41,728 bases of DNA. Origin: Candidatus Woesearchaeota archaeon (GTDB lineage: Archaea; Nanobdellota; Nanobdellia; Woesearchaeales; UBA11576). Positions 8,479 to 17,166 of this stretch are shown piece by piece. The notes under the pieces are model-generated. The model ran no database searches. It was not told the origin of the DNA and worked only from the letters and a program-made list of their open reading frames with translations. Position 1 is the first letter of the stretch, and every line of letters begins with the position of its first letter. The position numbers and the translations under genes are program-made. Location: positions 1 through 41,728 of the forward strand of contig JABMQF010000054.1 of NCBI GenBank assembly GCA_013203345.1, written 5' to 3'.

Positions 8479-8873
8479 TGTCAATGAAGGTGCGCTTATC
8501 CAGCCTTTGCAAAGATGCTTGTTCAGTTTGGAAAAGGTGCTTGGTCAGCTTTTAGAAAGAATATTTTTGTCTAAATTCTATTTTCCCCGAAGGGGCCCCT
8601 TAGACTATCGATTCTTTATATGAATTTTTAGTAGTTTTGACATTGAAATTTTTACATTCCTGAATAGGATTCTTTGTCTTGCTGAAATTGGATTCTTTAC
8701 CTTGCCGAGAATTAGATTCTTTACCTTCCTGACCTGGCATGGCTTGCTGCCTGCGCAATACCAATGCCGCGTTCGCACTGCTGTGTCATTTGATGTTGTT
8801 CGCCCAACTGCGTTAGGTTTTTTTAAGTTAGGGGCTTAGGCTCGCTAGGTGGCAACGGTAGCACAAGTAGCTT
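8479..8873 (+). repeat. Modular dispersed repeat, copy B
   Basis: Near-colinear with copy A; hairpin arms at about 8746 and 8871; CCCC-GAA-GGGG hairpin near 8590. Confidence 0.85.
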
Positions 8874-8874
8874 T

Positions 8875-10587
8875 TTAGAACCCTGTCAATTCTCTATATA
8901 ACTTATTTTTCAGAAGTTGTTTGTGTGTTCCCATTTCATTGATGATTGTATGATTGTTTCTACGATTGAGTATTATTATATTGTCTGCTTTTGTTAGTAT
9001 TGCAGGATTATTTGTCACAACTAGTATGGTTGTGCTCTTTCTAAGTTTGTAAAGGGAATTTGCGACTTTTGATGCTGATTTGTTGTCCATCCCTTCGAGA
9101 GGTTTGTCCAGGAGAAGTATTTCTGGTTCTCTTATCAGTGCTCTCGAGAGTGCCAATCTCCTTACCTGATCTTCACTTAGTATACCGCTTTCCCTGTCAA
9201 CATAGGTGTGTGATTTTTTAGGTAGTCTTAAGATTAGATTATCCATTCCTGTCATTTCTGTGTATTTCTTGATATTACCTTGTGGTGTTGCATAGAGTAT
9301 ATTTTTCAGGATTGTATCTGAGAAAAGGAATGGTTCTTGATTGAGTACAGCCATATGGTGTCTTACTGATTTGGTTGTATATTTTTCAATTTCATTTCCA
9401 TCTAAGAGTATTTTTCCTCTGTCTTGTTCAACTGTTCTCAGTAGGAGATTAAGTATTGTGGTTTTGCCTGTTCCGCTTGGGCCAACAATTGCAACCATTG
9501 TTTTTGGTTTTATATCTATGTTAAGGTTCTTGAATAATATATTTTTGCCGAATGATTGGCATATATTATTAAGTGATATATGTCCTTCCACATTAACTAT
9601 GGTTTCTTTACCTTCTTTGACAGGTTTTGTGTCGTGCAATGTGCTGAACACTCTTTTTGCAGTGACGCCGAGTGTCTGGAATTCAAATTCTTTGCTTGCA
9701 AGAGCTTCTATAGGTCCAAATAGTCTTGGCATCAGCATGCTGAACGCAAGCAGTGTGCCGACCTGGAACCTGCCCTGTATGATTTCATATGTTGCAAATA
9801 GTAGGACTGCGTAGGGTGCAAGGTCCATGATGATTGATATCGCGCTGCTTAGTTTGAGTGAGAATTTTTCGTAGTCATACTCGAGGTCATTATAGCTTTT
9901 AAGGTGTGCTTCCAGGTCTCTTAGTTCGTGGTTTTTCCTGTTGTTTGAGATTATTTCTTTTAGGCCTGCTATCTTTTCCTGTATTGTGTTGTAGACATCA
10001 GCGTATCTTTTCTTGATTGCAGTGTATTTTTTTCTCACAATGCGGTTGATAGGTAGTATCATTATTACTAGCAGAGGGACAAATGCGAGCGCGACAAGTG
10101 TTAGTTTCCAGCTGATGATGAACATGTATGTGACTGTTATCGCTATTGCTATGATGTCGAGGATAGGTGAGATGATAAGATCGAATGTTGAGCTTGTCAC
10201 TTCTTCTGTGTCATCCACCATTCTTTCCAGTATCTGTCCTTTGTTAAGTTGTATGTGGTGTGAATAAGGTAGAGATAGCAGTTTGTTGAAGAAGTCTCCT
10301 TGCAATTTTCTTGTGACCTTTAGGTTGATGCCTGTGACCATGAGGTCCTGGATATAATTTATCACTAACATTATGAGGTGGATGCCGAACACAGCAATCA
10401 TCATCATCAGCACCATGTTAAGGTTTTTTGAAGGGATGGCGACATCGATGATTCTCTTGAAAATCTCAACAGGAACAAGAGATATCACTACGCTTATCAC
10501 GCTCATAAGGAATATCAAAACAAGTTTGAACTTGTATTTCTTGAGATAAGATAGAGAATAAAGTACGTATCTTAGATTTGATGCCAT
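8875..10587 (-). CDS. ABC exporter half-transporter (TM + NBD) with degenerate catalytic residues
   Basis: 6-TM region then Walker A VGPSGTGKTT, Q-loop NQEPFLFS, degenerate signature ILSEDQVRR, Walker B ILLLDKP, switch VVTNNP. Confidence 0.9.
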   Translation of the reverse strand: MASNLRYVLYSLSYLKKYKFKLVLIFLMSVISVVISLVPVEIFKRIIDVAIPSKNLNMVLMMMIAVFGIHLIMLVINYIQDLMVTGINLKVTRKLQGDFFNKLLSLPYSHHIQLNKGQILERMVDDTEEVTSSTFDLIISPILDIIAIAITVTYMFIISWKLTLVALAFVPLLVIMILPINRIVRKKYTAIKKRYADVYNTIQEKIAGLKEIISNNRKNHELRDLEAHLKSYNDLEYDYEKFSLKLSSAISIIMDLAPYAVLLFATYEIIQGRFQVGTLLAFSMLMPRLFGPIEALASKEFEFQTLGVTAKRVFSTLHDTKPVKEGKETIVNVEGHISLNNICQSFGKNILFKNLNIDIKPKTMVAIVGPSGTGKTTILNLLLRTVEQDRGKILLDGNEIEKYTTKSVRHHMAVLNQEPFLFSDTILKNILYATPQGNIKKYTEMTGMDNLILRLPKKSHTYVDRESGILSEDQVRRLALSRALIREPEILLLDKPLEGMDNKSASKVANSLYKLRKSTTILVVTNNPAILTKADNIIILNRRNNHTIINEMGTHKQLLKNKLYRELTGF

Positions 10588-10648
10588 GTTACCTCTTTTA
10601 TTATTGGTATATGCGGTTAAAGGTTATAAAAACTTTTTGATTGACTAC

Positions 10649-12499
10649 TCATTTCAGTGTCGGCTTCTTCCTTATCATCACTGCAGCAAGCAGGTAGAAC
10701 ACAACAAGCATTCCTGCCATGATGGCTAATTTTGTGGTATCCAGGCCTGTGTGATATATTGTGATATTTTCAATCAGGTTTATGTTGAGTGTCAATGGCA
10801 GGTATTCTGAGCCTATCCTTACTAATTGATCCATTAGTTCTGGAGGTGAGAACGCTCCTGAAAGGAACATAAGTGGGAAGCCAAGTACCAGGCAAGTCAG
10901 CAATGAGGTATTCTCTGATCTTGATACAGAGCCTATCAACACACCAAGGGATATGTAGACCAGTGCTGAAATCATAAGAACTATTATCAGTTCAATTCCG
11001 ATAGCCATTCCAACTCCAAAGACATATGTTGCCAGAATCATAGCGGCTATTGTCATGAGGCTCAGCAGGAGCAGGTATATCATTTTTTCAAAAAGGTAGA
11101 AGAACATGGATATTGGTGACAGAAATATGCGGGCCATGGTTCCTCCTTTTCTCTCGTTGACGATTTGTGATGAGGATACAAAAAGTGTGATGAACAGCAG
11201 GAGTATTGATATGAGTGCGGGTAGGTTGTAGAATATTTGTAGTTTCTCTTTGAATACTGGCATTACTTCGACATGGACTGGTCTGAGTATTGTTGCAGGG
11301 TCTTTTTGAACATATGTGTCAAGAACTTCTATTGTGTTGTTCAATTCGTCTGTGATTCTAATAAGGTCATCAAGGAATGTGTTCAGGCTATTATCCAGCT
11401 GTTCTATGCTTTCTGTGATGTTGTCTGTCTTATCTTCAAGGTATATTATGTTTGATCTGACTGATTCTATGCCTTTGCGCAGTTCCGAACCCTTAGCTGA
11501 ACTGCTCGCAACAACATTTACAAGTCTGTCTATGCTTTCCTGAACTTGAGCAGATCTATCATTGAGTTCTATTATTTTTGAATTCAGTTCATTTCTTCCA
11601 GACACGAGTTCTGTGGATAGTGATTCTATGTATTTGTCTGTGAAGTTCAGCAAGGGGCATACAGGATCGAGTGATGCGTTGCCGCAGTACATTGTGCGGT
11701 ACCATTCAGATTCTCTTTTGTAGTCTGTGATGTTTGCTGTGTAGTTGACAGGCAGCAACATAGGTATTTCAGCTTCAATGCCGTTTATTGATTCATCAAC
11801 ATAGTCCAGTTCAATCTCTAGCGTGTTTAGAAACCCTACAACCTCTTCGACAGATGCCTTCTGAGAATCGAAATCAATTGAGTCAAGCTCTGTTTTTATT
11901 TCTTTGAGCTCTTTTCTCATTTGTACTGCAACAGGTTTTGCTTTTTCGAGGTTTACCACAAGGAACCTGAGGTTGTCATTAAGCTCTTTGAGCTGCTTCC
12001 ATGCCTCCCGGATGAATGCTGTGCCTATTTCTTCATTGAGGTCTGACACATATGCCTTCACAGCATTGGTTGTAACGACTGCAGTGGTCTGTTTGGAGTT
12101 GTCAATGAAAAGACTGAGCTCTGTTCCTCTTCCGTCTATTAAGTCTTGTCTGAACTTTTCAGGTATTACTATCGCTCCGCGGAACTCTCCTGATGTTACT
12201 TTTTCAGCCACTTCTGTTTCACAGTTACCTGTGAACATGGTTGTCTCAAATATCTGTGAGTTGAGGTCAAAGCCCCTACCGTCCCTGTCGCAGATCGCGA
12301 GCCCTACACCTCTTATGTTATCTGCGACGTCTGAGAATGCGTATATGTTGATAAGTATTGATAGTATTATGAATGGTGTTAGGAGTACAATAACCAGGCT
12401 TTTTCGATCTCTGAGAAATAACTTTATGTCGTTCAGCAACATAGTGTCGAGCTTCTGAACATTAAGCCGTGCGCTTCTCAACAGATTTCTTAAATGCAT
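10649..12499 (-). CDS. ABC-2 type permease with large extracytoplasmic helical/coiled-coil domain
   Basis: N-terminal TM (LVIVLLTPFIILSILINIYAF), ~380-aa polar helical region, C-terminal ABC-2 membrane domain. Confidence 0.85.
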   Translation of the reverse strand: MHLRNLLRSARLNVQKLDTMLLNDIKLFLRDRKSLVIVLLTPFIILSILINIYAFSDVADNIRGVGLAICDRDGRGFDLNSQIFETTMFTGNCETEVAEKVTSGEFRGAIVIPEKFRQDLIDGRGTELSLFIDNSKQTTAVVTTNAVKAYVSDLNEEIGTAFIREAWKQLKELNDNLRFLVVNLEKAKPVAVQMRKELKEIKTELDSIDFDSQKASVEEVVGFLNTLEIELDYVDESINGIEAEIPMLLPVNYTANITDYKRESEWYRTMYCGNASLDPVCPLLNFTDKYIESLSTELVSGRNELNSKIIELNDRSAQVQESIDRLVNVVASSSAKGSELRKGIESVRSNIIYLEDKTDNITESIEQLDNSLNTFLDDLIRITDELNNTIEVLDTYVQKDPATILRPVHVEVMPVFKEKLQIFYNLPALISILLLFITLFVSSSQIVNERKGGTMARIFLSPISMFFYLFEKMIYLLLLSLMTIAAMILATYVFGVGMAIGIELIIVLMISALVYISLGVLIGSVSRSENTSLLTCLVLGFPLMFLSGAFSPPELMDQLVRIGSEYLPLTLNINLIENITIYHTGLDTTKLAIMAGMLVVFYLLAAVMIRKKPTLK

Positions 12500-13181
12500 T
12501 TTCTATATTTTTCTCCTTGAATTTTTTTCTTAGTTTTTCTGGTGTGTCCTCAAACACAACCTTTCCAGCATCCATCACGATTATTCGGTCCGCGAGGTTC
12601 TCTGTCTCTATCAGGTTGTGGGTCACAAGCAGTATTGTGGTTCCTTTCTTCTTGACTTCTTTGACAACTTCCCACAGTGTGACTCGTGACATCGGATCAA
12701 CACCTGCTTCTGGCTCGTCAAGGATGAGTATTTTAGGATTGTGCATCATAGCTATTGCCATATTTAGCCTTCTTTTCATACCTCCTGAGAGGTCTTTGGC
12801 CAGAGCATTTTTCTTGTGGTTTAGCTGGAGAAGTTTCAATAGTTCATGTGCTCTTTTCTTAGCTTCCTTTAGCTCTACATCGTTTAGGTTTCCGAAGTAG
12901 ACAAGGTTTTCCATGAGTGTCAGGTTGCCAAAGAAGCTGTCGTCTTGTGGTGCCCATCCTATCACGCGCGATCGCTGCTTTTGACTCATCAGCTTGCCGT
13001 TATACTTTATTGAACCTGCAGTCTCTTTTAGAAATCCGACTATTATCTTGATAGACACAGTCTTTCCACTGCCGTTAGTTCCCAGAAGAGAAACTAGTTC
13101 ACCTTCGTTGAGCTTGAATGATATTCCGTCCAGGGCAGTGAAGTCCCTGAACCTCTTGACAATATTCTTCACCTCTAACAT
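12462..13181 (-). CDS. ABC transporter ATP-binding protein
   Basis: Walker A GTNGSGKTVS, signature LSGGMKRR, Walker B ILILDEPEAG, VTHN; overlaps the permease gene. Confidence 0.95.
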   Translation of the reverse strand: MLEVKNIVKRFRDFTALDGISFKLNEGELVSLLGTNGSGKTVSIKIIVGFLKETAGSIKYNGKLMSQKQRSRVIGWAPQDDSFFGNLTLMENLVYFGNLNDVELKEAKKRAHELLKLLQLNHKKNALAKDLSGGMKRRLNMAIAMMHNPKILILDEPEAGVDPMSRVTLWEVVKEVKKKGTTILLVTHNLIETENLADRIIVMDAGKVVFEDTPEKLRKKFKEKNIENAFKKSVEKRTA

Positions 13182-13244
13182 GAATGTACTATATATAAAG
13201 AGCTTTTTATATGTTGTGGTGGTTTAATCACTCACTCAGCTCAG

Positions 13245-13315
13245 ATACTCCCTGCCTAAACTCCAGGTTCGCCGAAGGCGCCAATCAACTATAGATTCAA
13301 TATAGGGAAAATACA
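13245..13315 (+). repeat. Partial copy (E) of the modular repeat: central hairpin module only
   Basis: CTAAACTCCAGGTTCGCCGAAGGCGCC..ACTATAGATTCAATATAGG aligns with CTAAATTCTATTTTCCCCGAAGGGGCC..ACTATCGATTCTTTATATG of copy B. Confidence 0.6.
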
Positions 13316-13413
13316 AGACACAAAACAACAAGAATTAGCACCATTACATATTCCTACTATCACCACCCCCTCAACATCTTCTGTGTCCGACCCTCAACTC
13401 TCTAATCACCCAC

Positions 13414-14277
13414 CTAGTCAACATCTGTTGGCACTGCAGGTTTCTTTTTTATTAATAATAATCCTGCAAGAATAATTAAAGCCCCTCCTGCAATCATGTT
13501 TGATGTTATCACCTCTTTGAAGAAAATAACACTAAATATCAATGCTGCTGGGACTTCCCAATATGTGAATAATGAATAATGGCTCATTTTTAATTTTTTT
13601 AGTGCAAAGAAAAATAGGAGATAAACAACTATTCCCATCAAAAAAGCATAAATTACTCCAACACTAGTTTGAGTGATTGTTGGTAATGGTTTATTGATAA
13701 AAATAAATGGCAAGAAAATAATTGCTCCAATTAAATTTTGGTAGAATATTGTTTCTGTTTTTTTATAATTCTTTAATTCTTTTTTGAAAATAGTCATAGT
13801 TAAAGAAAAAATAATTGCCGAAAGTAACATAGCACCCATGCCGATGAAATCTTTACTTCCAAAGCTGAGCTCTTTATTGGAATACATAAGTATGATGCCT
13901 ATGAAAGCTAAGGCAATAAGCAATGATGTTCTTTTACTTACTTTTTCTTTTAAGTAAATTGCACCAAAAATTGTAGCAAAAATGGGCCACGTGAACAATA
14001 GGATAACAGCATTTCCGATAGAAGTGTACAAGTATGCAACGAAGAAAAGAAATATTCTACCCGCGTTTAATCCAGATGCAACTAACATTATTTTGTAGTT
14101 TCCTTGAAATAATTTGACTTTTTTCCATGAAAGATATGCAAGTAAAATCATTACAGGAATAAAAACTCTAAAAAACGTCAGTGAAGTTGAGGGGAGGTGT
14201 AGTAGTTTAATAAAAACCCCGCTTGAACCGCCAATAGTTGCAGCGAAGATAATTGCTAAATATGGATTTAACTTCAT
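13414..14277 (-). CDS. EamA/DMT-family transporter
   Basis: ~10 TM segments with duplicated EamA-like halves. Confidence 0.85.
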   Translation of the reverse strand: MKLNPYLAIIFAATIGGSSGVFIKLLHLPSTSLTFFRVFIPVMILLAYLSWKKVKLFQGNYKIMLVASGLNAGRIFLFFVAYLYTSIGNAVILLFTWPIFATIFGAIYLKEKVSKRTSLLIALAFIGIILMYSNKELSFGSKDFIGMGAMLLSAIIFSLTMTIFKKELKNYKKTETIFYQNLIGAIIFLPFIFINKPLPTITQTSVGVIYAFLMGIVVYLLFFFALKKLKMSHYSLFTYWEVPAALIFSVIFFKEVITSNMIAGGALIILAGLLLIKKKPAVPTDVD

Positions 14278-14395
14278 GCAGTATAAAAAGGCAGGAGTGG
14301 TATATATAGCTTTCCAGCAGGTTACGTGATGAATTGGTTTGTTCTTTAAACTTAACTTTTATTAGACTTAATCGGTGTTATTTGAGGGAGTGCAA

Positions 14396-15067
14396 CTATC
14401 TCTTTAACCATAGAACTAAAAGTTGAATATCGAGATCCTTTTCTTGAGGAATATCTGGGATTTTTTTTAAGATTTCAGAAAAAAGCTCGTCTTTGAAGAT
14501 TTTTGATTCAATAATGCTATAATCTTTGAAATCATCTAAAACCCATCCTGATTTATGAATCTCCTGTTCATTTCCTGCCCATGCGCCTTGTTCTATAAAT
14601 CCTAAGGGGGTTGAAAGTAGTATATTATCTGAATGATTAAATAATCGGTCAATTAGCTCATATGCTTTGTCTTTTTCAAAGTGTTCAATAACATCCCCCA
14701 TAATAATTAAATCGAATTTTCCTAATTCATCAATAACTTCAAAGATATTTTTCCGAATAATTTTATTGTATGTCTCTTTTTGAATTTCACCAATACATTT
14801 TTCAAATGGTTCTACACCAGTAATATTGATTTTCCATTCTGACTTTGAAAAAGTTTGCCCAATCATGATGTCAAACGTATCTCTAATTAAAAATCCCCAC
14901 TTTCCAAAACCACAACCTATATCTAAGACATTGAATTCTGGCATAGGTATTGGTTTCCCACTAAAAACATCTTTTACATTAATTTTTGATAAATCTACTT
15001 TTGTCAGAATATTTTTAGAGATCAAACTCAACATATACGGAATATTGCAAGGAACACTTGATGACAT
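14396..15067 (-). CDS. class I SAM-dependent methyltransferase
   Basis: FNVLDIGCGFGKWGFLI, FDLIIMGDVIEHFEKDKA. Confidence 0.85.
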   Translation of the reverse strand: MSSSVPCNIPYMLSLISKNILTKVDLSKINVKDVFSGKPIPMPEFNVLDIGCGFGKWGFLIRDTFDIMIGQTFSKSEWKINITGVEPFEKCIGEIQKETYNKIIRKNIFEVIDELGKFDLIIMGDVIEHFEKDKAYELIDRLFNHSDNILLSTPLGFIEQGAWAGNEQEIHKSGWVLDDFKDYSIIESKIFKDELFSEILKKIPDIPQEKDLDIQLLVLWLKR

Positions 15068-15161
15068 TAAGTATTGTTATTGATTTAAACTTATATATTT
15101 TTCTTTTTAGACAGTTCTAGTCTATGAGAAATTAGAAAACGAGATCCTTCATATGACCCGC

Positions 15162-16292
15162 TCACCAACCCCTCAACCTTTTTTGCACCCAACCATCAAC
15201 CTTGATGAATGGGTCTGCTCTTTTCAGTATCGCTCCTGCGTTGTGGATGTGTTCTCTTTTTAAGTTCTTGCCACTCCTCCTGACATTGATTATCCTCTTC
15301 GCGGTCTTGGGCCCGATGCCTGGCACTCGAATAAGTTCTTCATACCCTGCATCTTTCACATCCACTGGCCTATCCATAAACTTCTGCGCATGCAATGTCT
15401 TAGGATCTTTGTTCTGCAGCATGCCTTCATCATCCAGCACTTCATTCAACTCACCGAACTTGTAATTATAGACGCGATAAAGCCAGTCGACATTGTACAG
15501 TCTTTGCGCGCGCCATTTAGGGGCTGCCTTTTTGCTCTCAAAAACAGTATCACGCAAAGGATTGAATCCAGAGTAGTACATCCTGTGAAGTGACATGTTG
15601 TCATACTCCCATCGCATCATCTTCAGAACTTCCTTGTCTGTTTCGCCCGCAGCACCGACAACAAGCTGTGTTGACTGGCCTGATTGAGGCGACAGTCGCT
15701 TTATCCATGACTGTCTTCGAAGTATGTCTGTCTTGAATTCTTTTATCGAGGTGAACTCATCAAGCCGACCAGCACTCGTAGCCTCGATGTTGATTGACAT
15801 CCGGCTAGCATATTCTCTTGCCTGCTTGAGTTTGTCAAAACTTACACCAGGAAGTGCCTTGAAATGCACATACCCCTTGAACTTGTACTTGTTTCGCACT
15901 ATCTTGACAGCGTCAAGCATCATGTCTGTTGTATAATCTGCGTCCTTGACTATTCCTGAGCTGAGAAACAGTCCATGTATGTCATTATGTTTCACGAGGT
16001 GCATGAACACTTTTGCCAGCTCAGCAGGTGTGTACTGAAACTTTTTTCCTTTTTTAGTGCATGTCGTTGAGTTGTGGCAGTAGTTGCAGTCGTGAGTGCA
16101 GGCATTGCTCATCAGTGTCTTGAATATCTTAACTGTCCTGCCGTCTGTGATGTGTGCTGTATAAACTCCTTTGAGTGCTGCCTGGGAGATCGAATCCTCT
16201 GTGTACTTCTGCCTTGCTTCCTTGGTTGTGCATTCGCAGGAGAGGTCGAACCTACCTGAATCACCGAGTGTGCGGACTTTTTCAAGTTCCAT
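15162..16292 (-). CDS. radical SAM protein with C-terminal helix-hairpin-helix (putative DNA modification/repair rSAM family)
   Basis: CTHDCNYCHN (CxxxCxxC) and C-terminal YEELIRVPGIGPKTAKRIINVRR. Confidence 0.88.
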   Translation of the reverse strand: MELEKVRTLGDSGRFDLSCECTTKEARQKYTEDSISQAALKGVYTAHITDGRTVKIFKTLMSNACTHDCNYCHNSTTCTKKGKKFQYTPAELAKVFMHLVKHNDIHGLFLSSGIVKDADYTTDMMLDAVKIVRNKYKFKGYVHFKALPGVSFDKLKQAREYASRMSINIEATSAGRLDEFTSIKEFKTDILRRQSWIKRLSPQSGQSTQLVVGAAGETDKEVLKMMRWEYDNMSLHRMYYSGFNPLRDTVFESKKAAPKWRAQRLYNVDWLYRVYNYKFGELNEVLDDEGMLQNKDPKTLHAQKFMDRPVDVKDAGYEELIRVPGIGPKTAKRIINVRRSGKNLKREHIHNAGAILKRADPFIKVDGWVQKRLRGW

Positions 16293-16374
16293 ACTCTATT
16301 ATTGCAGAAATTAGTTTAAATATCTCATCCGTGTAAGTCCAGTGGGGAGTGGGTGCTGGAAGGGAATAAAGAAT

Positions 16375-16689
16375 TCAGGTGATTGGATGTATAACTATCT
16401 TATCACGGTCTTTCAGGATGAACTCGACCTCACAGCCTTTATGCAGGTCCAGCACGTCACTGACTTCTTTAGGTATGCGGAGTATGAGATTGCTGCGTAC
16501 CTGGCTGAGCCTGAGCCTGAAACTTTGCTTCTTCAGCTTGTTGAGCAGCAATATCCTCTCGACCTTCTGCGGGTTGTAATACACCTCTCCGCAGGAGCAC
16601 CTCCATCCATCTAGGTCATTATTGTTAAATTTCATATGCTCAACATATTCTGCGGTCTTTCCGCACGCGCATCGCATTTCTTTTTTCAT
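16375..16689 (-). CDS. antitoxin-like protein: N-terminal zinc ribbon + AbrB/SpoVT-like domain
   Basis: CxC...CxC ribbon followed by SNLILRIPKEVSDVLDLHKGCEVEFILKDRDKIVIHP. Confidence 0.65.
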   Translation of the reverse strand: MKKEMRCACGKTAEYVEHMKFNNNDLDGWRCSCGEVYYNPQKVERILLLNKLKKQSFRLRLSQVRSNLILRIPKEVSDVLDLHKGCEVEFILKDRDKIVIHPIT

Positions 16690-17021
16690 TTTCTTTTTGT
16701 GAACCTCCCGAAATGTGTTATGAGGTATACATATTCATCATACATGAAGTTGAATGACTTCACGATGACCACGTTGAATGTCTTGGATCCCTTGTCCATC
16801 CATCTCTCTATAGTTCCTTTGCCACGCTTTCTTGGAGAGTATCCATTTACAAGGATTTCTTTGCAGTCCTCGATTGCACAGCCATTTCTCAAAAGCTCGA
16901 GGGACGCGGTCTTTGAAGGTATCAGCCTCAAACCATGATACCTTGAGTCAGACATGTTCTGACAACATACGTTATCATAGTATGTTTTAAACATATTTAA
17001 ATCTTTCGGTTGTTTTGCCAT
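16686..17021 (-). CDS. toxin-like protein (DUF4258-like) coupled to the zinc-ribbon/AbrB antitoxin
   Basis: CAIEDCKEILVNGYSPRKRGKGTIERWMDKGSKTFNVVIVKSFNFMYDEYVYLITHFGRF; ATGA overlap with the downstream gene. Confidence 0.55.
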   Translation of the reverse strand: MAKQPKDLNMFKTYYDNVCCQNMSDSRYHGLRLIPSKTASLELLRNGCAIEDCKEILVNGYSPRKRGKGTIERWMDKGSKTFNVVIVKSFNFMYDEYVYLITHFGRFTKRK

Positions 17022-17166
17022 GTTTTATTATTGTATTTTAAGATTAATAAATTCTAACAAGGAAAAAACGGAGAACTTCCGACGACAAACACTATCAAGA
17101 ACAACACATAACTGCATGCGCTAACAAATCCCAACCTTTAAATAAGAATCCTGAGTAATTATTCAC

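Noticed and set aside
11904-12458. 184-aa plus-strand ORF antisense to the ABC-2 permease
   Set aside because: Antisense shadow ORF of a well-supported gene; the same applies to most other antisense ORFs in the supplied list.
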